Source of the DNA: JANWWM01 sp046292465 | GTDB lineage: Bacteria; Bacteroidota; Chlorobiia; Chlorobiales; Thermochlorobacteraceae | Assembly (NCBI GenBank): GCA_046292465.1 | Contig: JBKBRB010000002.1 | Coordinates: 124,001-188,000, forward strand | DNA: 64,000 nt | Direction: 5' to 3' | Shown here: positions 60,413 to 64,000 of the stretch, piece after piece | Numbering within the stretch: the first letter of the stretch is position 1 | How the letters are laid out: the number at the start of each line of letters is the position of its first letter | Notes under the pieces: model-generated | Told to the model about the DNA's origin: nothing | The model's database searches: none | Seen by the model: the letters and a program-made list of their open reading frames with translations, nothing else | Position numbers and translations under genes: made by a program

Positions 60413-60901
60413 ATGTCGTTTTCTATCAAAAAACTTTCGGAAGAGGATTTTGAAGCCTTTTTCTCGCTCATCGTTGCGCTTGCCGATTACGAGCATCTTG
60501 AGCCACCTGACCTTGACGCCAAAGCCCGCTTAAAACGCGACGCCTTTTCAGAACGCCCGAAATTTGAAGCCTATCTTGCCTTTCTGAACGCTGAGCCTGT
60601 TGGGTATGCGATTATTTTCGAGACCTATTCGAGCTTCCTTGCAAAGCCAACGTTGTATTTGGAAGATTTATTCGTTTTGCCTTCCGCACGCAAGCAAAAA
60701 GTTGGATTCAGGCTATTCAAATTTTTGATTGGGCTTGCCGTTGAACGCGAGTGCGGACGCATGGAGTGGCAAGTCTTAAACTGGAATCAACTTGCAATTA
60801 ACTTTTACGAAAAACTTGGCGCAACCCACCAACACACATGGCTTCCCTACCGCTTGACCGAAGCACAACTGCACGACTTACATCGACAATTTTCAACTTG
60901 A
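60413..60901 (+). CDS. GNAT N-acetyltransferase
   Basis: A 162-residue GNAT enzyme: FEAFFSLIVALADYEHLEPP at the start, the acetyl-CoA loop LYLEDLFVLPSARKQKVGFR and LFKFLIGLA, then MEWQVLNWNQLAINFYEKLG, a pattern seen in the spermidine/diamine acetyltransferase (SAT) group. The pyrophosphate loop R-x-x-G-x-G/A is altered to RKQKVGF. Substrate likely a small amine; not certain. It lies 97 bases after the response regulator on the same strand. Confidence 0.88.
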   Translation: MSFSIKKLSEEDFEAFFSLIVALADYEHLEPPDLDAKARLKRDAFSERPKFEAYLAFLNAEPVGYAIIFETYSSFLAKPTLYLEDLFVLPSARKQKVGFRLFKFLIGLAVERECGRMEWQVLNWNQLAINFYEKLGATHQHTWLPYRLTEAQLHDLHRQFST

Positions 60902-60906
60902 TGCAA

Positions 60907-60934
60907 AACGCCGACGACTTTCATCATCGGCGTT
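60907..60934 (+). terminator. Possible terminator hairpin
   Basis: AACGCCGA (60907-60914) and TCGGCGTT (60927-60934) form an 8-base stem right after the GNAT stop. The following GCATTCGG lacks a T run, so it may only partly terminate, from either side. Confidence 0.4.
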
Positions 60935-60961
60935 GCATTCGGCGTTCTTGGCAAACTTTGA

Positions 60962-63109
60962 TTAGTGCATGAAAAGTAGCTCGAGGTAGTTCGGCATGGG
61001 ATAGAGCGATTTATCCAGGTGTCCTTCGAGTTCGTCAGCGACTTTGCGCACGGCGTTCATAGCGGGCATAAGCGTTTCGGCGCAATACTTTGCGTGTCCT
61101 TCCACGCCTCCTTTTGTGTGAGGCAATTCTTCAATCAACTTTTCAAGGGATTCGGTTTTAGCAATGAGTTCTCCGATTCCGCTTGCAAATGTTTGAAGTT
61201 GCTTGGCTTGCTTGGCTTTTGCTGAAGCAGGAAGTTTAATGCCTTTTGAGGCTTGAAGCAATTTGGAATACGACTCTGCAATTTCACCTTGATAGCGTAT
61301 AGCAGCGGGTAGCACCATCGTGCGAATCATCATGGCAAGCGTTTTGGCTTCGATGTCAATGGCTTTGATGTAACGCTCTAAACGTACATTGTAGCGCGAT
61401 TCAATTTCTTCTTCGGAAAGCACACCGTATTTGATGAATGTTTCGCGCACCGATTTGTCCTTCCATGCTTTCATGGCTTCGGGAAGATTTTTATTGTTCG
61501 GCAATCCGCGCTTTTTGGCTTCTTTATGCCATGCTTCGCTGTATCCGTCGCCTTCAAAGCGAATCGGCTTTGTGGCTTTAATTTCTTTGCGAAGCACGGC
61601 GAAGACAGCGGCTTGAAGTTCTTTGCCGGATTTTATTTCAACTTCAATCGCTTCGCGCATTTCGTCAATGGCTTCCGCCATAATGGTGTTGAGGACCATA
61701 TTTGGAATGGCAATCGGCATAGATGATGGCACAGCACGGAACTCGAACTTATTGCCAGTGAAAGCAAACGGCGATGTGCGGTTGCGGTCGGTGTTGTCTT
61801 TGTTAAGCGTTGGGATATGCGAAATGTCTAAATCAATGAACTGCTTTTCACTGACCTTTTTCATATCGCCGGTTTCAATCGTATCGAGAATCGCGCTGAG
61901 TTGGTCGCCCAAGAAAACAGAGATAATTGCAGGCGGGGCTTCGTTTGCGCCGAGTCGGTGGTCGTTGCCAGGGTTGGCGATGGCGGCGCGCAACACGGCG
62001 GCGTGTTTATGAACCGCTTTAAGCGTTGCGACGAGAAAGACGAGAAAGCTCAAATTTGATTCGGGCGTTTCTCCAGGGTCGAGCAAGTTTCCGCCCACAT
62101 CTGCGCCCATTGACCAGTTGTTGTGCTTTCCGCTTCCATTGATGCCCGCAAATGGCTTTTCGTGAATGAGCAGCGCAAGCCCTTTACGCTCGGCAACGCG
62201 ACGAAGCATTTCCATCACGAGCAGGTTGTGGTCGGCAGCAATTGGCGTTTCTTCGTGAATCGGCGCAATTTCAAATTGATGCGGCGCAACTTCATTATGG
62301 CGTGTTTTTGCAGGAATGCCAAGCAAGTAAAGTTCTTGTTCTAACTCTTGCATAAAGTCTAATACTCTATCGGGAATTGAGCCGAAGTAGTGGTCTTCAA
62401 GCTGTTGGTTGCGCGGCGGAAGCGTGCCCAAAAGCGTCCTGCCCGTCATGATAAGGTCGGGGCGTTGTTCGTAAAGATTGCGGTCAATCAAAAAGTATTC
62501 TTGCTCTGCGCCGAGATACGTGGTTACGCGCGTTGCTTTTGTGTTACCCAACAGATGAAGCATCGCCACGGCTGACTTTGAGAGCGCACGGGCTGAACGC
62601 AAGAGCGGGGTCTTTTCATCCAACGCTTCGCCGTGATAGGAAATAAAGACTGACGGAATACAGAGCGTTGTGCCTTCTGCACCTTTCATTAAAAATGCCG
62701 GTGTGCTGGGGTCCCAAGCCGTGTAGCCACGTGCTTCAAAGGTCGAGCGCATGCCGCCCGAAGGAAAGCTCGAGGCATCTGGCTCACCTTGAACTAATTG
62801 TGAGCCTGAAAATTTTTCAATTAAGTTCCCTTCTTTATCAAAGGCAATAAAGGCATCGTGCTTTTCGGCGGTCGCGCCAGTCATCGGTTGAAACCAGTGG
62901 CAGTAGTGCGTCGCGCCATTTTCTATCGCCCATTCTTTCATCGCATTCGCAACCGTTTCAGCAAGGCTATCATCTAAATCGTGTCCTTCTTTAAGGGTTT
63001 TCATTAAAGAGTCATACACTTCTTTTGGAAGCCGCTCTTTCATCACGGCGTTGTTGAAGGTGTGTTTGCCGAACATTGCGGCGTTTTCGGAGAGCATGTT
63101 GTTTGCCAT
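60962..63109 (-). CDS. glnN: Glutamine synthetase type III
   Basis: The 715-residue GSIII enzyme that makes glutamine from glutamate and ammonia. Segments: THYCHWFQPMTGATAEKHDA, VQGEPDASSFPSGGMRSTFE, YLGAEQEYFLIDR, TRHNEVAPHQFEIAPIHE, INGSGKHNNWSMG, NPGNDHRLGANEAPPAIIS and FRAVPSSMPIAIPN, all GSIII hallmarks and longer than GSI (about 470). It lies 93 bases downstream of an Lrp-type regulator on the same strand, with a tandem 16-base repeat between, so its expression is probably set by that regulator. Confidence 0.97.
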   Translation of the reverse strand: MANNMLSENAAMFGKHTFNNAVMKERLPKEVYDSLMKTLKEGHDLDDSLAETVANAMKEWAIENGATHYCHWFQPMTGATAEKHDAFIAFDKEGNLIEKFSGSQLVQGEPDASSFPSGGMRSTFEARGYTAWDPSTPAFLMKGAEGTTLCIPSVFISYHGEALDEKTPLLRSARALSKSAVAMLHLLGNTKATRVTTYLGAEQEYFLIDRNLYEQRPDLIMTGRTLLGTLPPRNQQLEDHYFGSIPDRVLDFMQELEQELYLLGIPAKTRHNEVAPHQFEIAPIHEETPIAADHNLLVMEMLRRVAERKGLALLIHEKPFAGINGSGKHNNWSMGADVGGNLLDPGETPESNLSFLVFLVATLKAVHKHAAVLRAAIANPGNDHRLGANEAPPAIISVFLGDQLSAILDTIETGDMKKVSEKQFIDLDISHIPTLNKDNTDRNRTSPFAFTGNKFEFRAVPSSMPIAIPNMVLNTIMAEAIDEMREAIEVEIKSGKELQAAVFAVLRKEIKATKPIRFEGDGYSEAWHKEAKKRGLPNNKNLPEAMKAWKDKSVRETFIKYGVLSEEEIESRYNVRLERYIKAIDIEAKTLAMMIRTMVLPAAIRYQGEIAESYSKLLQASKGIKLPASAKAKQAKQLQTFASGIGELIAKTESLEKLIEELPHTKGGVEGHAKYCAETLMPAMNAVRKVADELEGHLDKSLYPMPNYLELLFMH

Positions 63110-63155
63110 GTTTGGAGTTTAATCAGCGGTGTTGGTTAGGTTTGACGTGTTGAAG

Positions 63156-63187
63156 ATTGAGAAGACATTTTATTGAGAAGACATTTT
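63156..63187 (-). repeat. Tandem 16-base direct repeat before glnN
   Basis: ATTGAGAAGACATTTT occurs twice in perfect tandem (63156-63171 and 63172-63187) between lrp and glnN. Placed 47 bases upstream of the glnN start, it may be a cooperative protein-binding site or a recent duplication. Confidence 0.6.
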
Positions 63188-63202
63188 GTGCGCTTGACTT
63201 CG

Positions 63203-63700
63203 CTATTGATGCTCCTTGCCATTTTCTACAATTTTTAACGCTTTCATGGCATTGATGCGCGTAGATTTCTTATGCTCGCTCAAAACAACACTTGTCGATG
63301 TGCCTGTAACCCCTTGCCACGATTGAATTTTCGCCAGCAGGGCTTCGAGTGCGGCTGTGTTTGCAACGAGAACTTTAAGAATGTGAGAGCCATCGCCCGT
63401 AATCGAATAACATTCCAAAATCTCATCTTCTTTTTGGACATGAGCGACAAACGGCGCGTAGTATTTCGATGATTCCATCGTAACGCGAATGAAGGCTTTA
63501 ATATCGTAGCCGATTTTCTTTTCATCTACCAAGACCGTGTAGCCTTTGATGATGCCACGATTTTGCAGTTTCTCTAATCGCTCGCTCACAGAAGGGATTG
63601 AAAGCCCGACGGCTTCGGCAAGTTCGTTGCGGCGCATTCTACCGCGCTCACTCAAAAGTTCAAGAAGTTTTAGGTCGGTTTTATCAAGATGCCACGACAT
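63203..63700 (-). CDS. Lrp/AsnC-family transcriptional regulator
   Basis: A 165-residue regulator: HLDKTDLKLLELLSERGRMR, RNELAEAVGLSIPSVSERLE (recognition helix), GIIKGYTVLVDEKKIGYDIK and the RAM ligand domain (AFIRVTMESSKYYAPFVAHV, ECYSITGDGSHILKVLVAN). The Met at 63700 starts the conserved domain; the frame is open further upstream to 63790 without likeness. It is directly upstream of glnN, so control of nitrogen assimilation, with an amino acid such as glutamine as ligand, is likely. Confidence 0.92.
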   Translation of the reverse strand: MSWHLDKTDLKLLELLSERGRMRRNELAEAVGLSIPSVSERLEKLQNRGIIKGYTVLVDEKKIGYDIKAFIRVTMESSKYYAPFVAHVQKEDEILECYSITGDGSHILKVLVANTAALEALLAKIQSWQGVTGTSTSVVLSEHKKSTRINAMKALKIVENGKEHQ

Positions 63701-63755
63701 GAATCGCTGAAAGCGTTGCGTTTTTGGAAATATAACCTTTAACCTTACAGTTTCG

Positions 63756-63770
63756 CCTAACAAAATTAGG
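63756..63770 (-). promoter_or_regulatory. Candidate Lrp-type palindrome
   Basis: CCTAACAAAATTAGG is a 15-base dyad with an AT-rich centre, 56 bases upstream of the regulator start. Its length and form fit Lrp/AsnC sites, suggesting autoregulation. Confidence 0.45.
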
Positions 63771-63806
63771 AAAAACTTCCTTTTAAGCAAAAACTTTTAA
63801 ACAAAA

Positions 63807-64000
63807 TTACGCTTGCTCGCTATTTTTCTTCAAAACGACAAAGCCATTATCCGATTTCAAAATGGCTTCGCCCGATGCTTCCGCATCTTTTTTCGCCGCT
63901 TTCAACTCCTCTTCCATTTTCTTGATTTGCGGCGGATAGTCGAATGTTTTGCGATACTGAACCGTAAAAACATAGTCTTCAAAGACGACTTGCTTTTCGC
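63807..64000 (-). CDS. Partial hypothetical protein at right edge
   Basis: The last 63 or so residues of a gene that begins beyond the window: KQVVFEDYVFTVQYRKTFDY, PPQIKKMEEELKAAKKDAEA and LKSDNGFVVLKKNSEQA. A charged helix lies between two short beta segments. The family is not recognised. Its stop is 106 bases before the lrp start on the same strand. Confidence 0.65.
   Translation of the reverse strand, partial: EKQVVFEDYVFTVQYRKTFDYPPQIKKMEEELKAAKKDAEASGEAILKSDNGFVVLKKNSEQA

Overview
The window reads as a chromosomal segment from a member of the Chlorobi/Bacteroidetes (FCB) lineage, most like a Chloroherpeton-type green-sulfur relative; this placement is inferred. The evidence is: three secreted proteins ending in the type IX secretion sorting domain (the NYPNPFNP motif followed by a beta-sandwich and a basic end), a promoter of the Bacteroidetes form TTTG-N21-TAnnTTTG, a type III glutamine synthetase, FabL, BshB1, a eukaryote-like pyruvoyl-tetrahydropterin synthase, and a TonB receptor/DUF4876-like/DUF6850-like gene string. 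No photosynthesis gene, rRNA, CRISPR array or intact insertion sequence was seen.

Layout. 1-8 kb: the end of hisC coupled to an ATP-grasp ligase, an LptF/G permease, a VWA membrane protein, a TerC protein, fabL and a secreted GH16 glucanase. 8.4-10.6 kb: a decayed sugar-acid locus, with a RspA/UxuA remnant, an intact DASS transporter and a truncated altronate dehydratase. 10.5-14.2 kb: dnaX, split at an A10 run in a way that implies a -1 shift to make tau, then an MshEN-like protein and lysC. 14.3-21.6 kb: an endonuclease remnant, oligopeptidase B, a MerR regulator, tRNA-Ser and tRNA-Gly, uvrA and trpF.

21.7-39.7 kb is the most interesting part. A long minus-strand operon contains two ABC-2 permeases, DUF1826, a TonB receptor, a lipoprotein, a DUF4876-like T9SS protein, a DUF6850-like barrel, a four-helix membrane protein and a lipoprotein, probably followed by bshB1 and trpF. 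Two further minus-strand transcription units carry a COG0523 GTPase, a Cys/His/Met-rich lipoprotein and an ABC ATPase, and then a NapH-like polyferredoxin, a MORN lipoprotein and a small protein. All three units start at the same Fur-family-type palindrome, TGCAAATCATTTGCA (twice exact, once with two changes). The simplest reading is a zinc-starvation (Zur) regulon that joins outer-membrane uptake, an ABC-2 transporter and a zinc metallochaperone. An ArsR-thioredoxin-permease operon, a CWC protein and an acid phosphatase lie between these units.

39.9-48 kb: a Cys4 membrane protein, a TrmH methyltransferase, iscX, a flavodoxin, an orphan nuoH, a pterin operon (Cys-rich protein, PTPS, folE), a metallophosphoesterase, a broken toxin-antitoxin pair and an Rpn nuclease. 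48-64 kb: a T9SS subtilisin, mfd, a small Ala/Pro-rich protein, a glycosyltransferase pseudogene, a nucleotidyltransferase/phosphomutase fusion, an orphan response regulator behind a long leader, a GNAT enzyme, glnN with an adjacent lrp, and a partial gene at the right edge.
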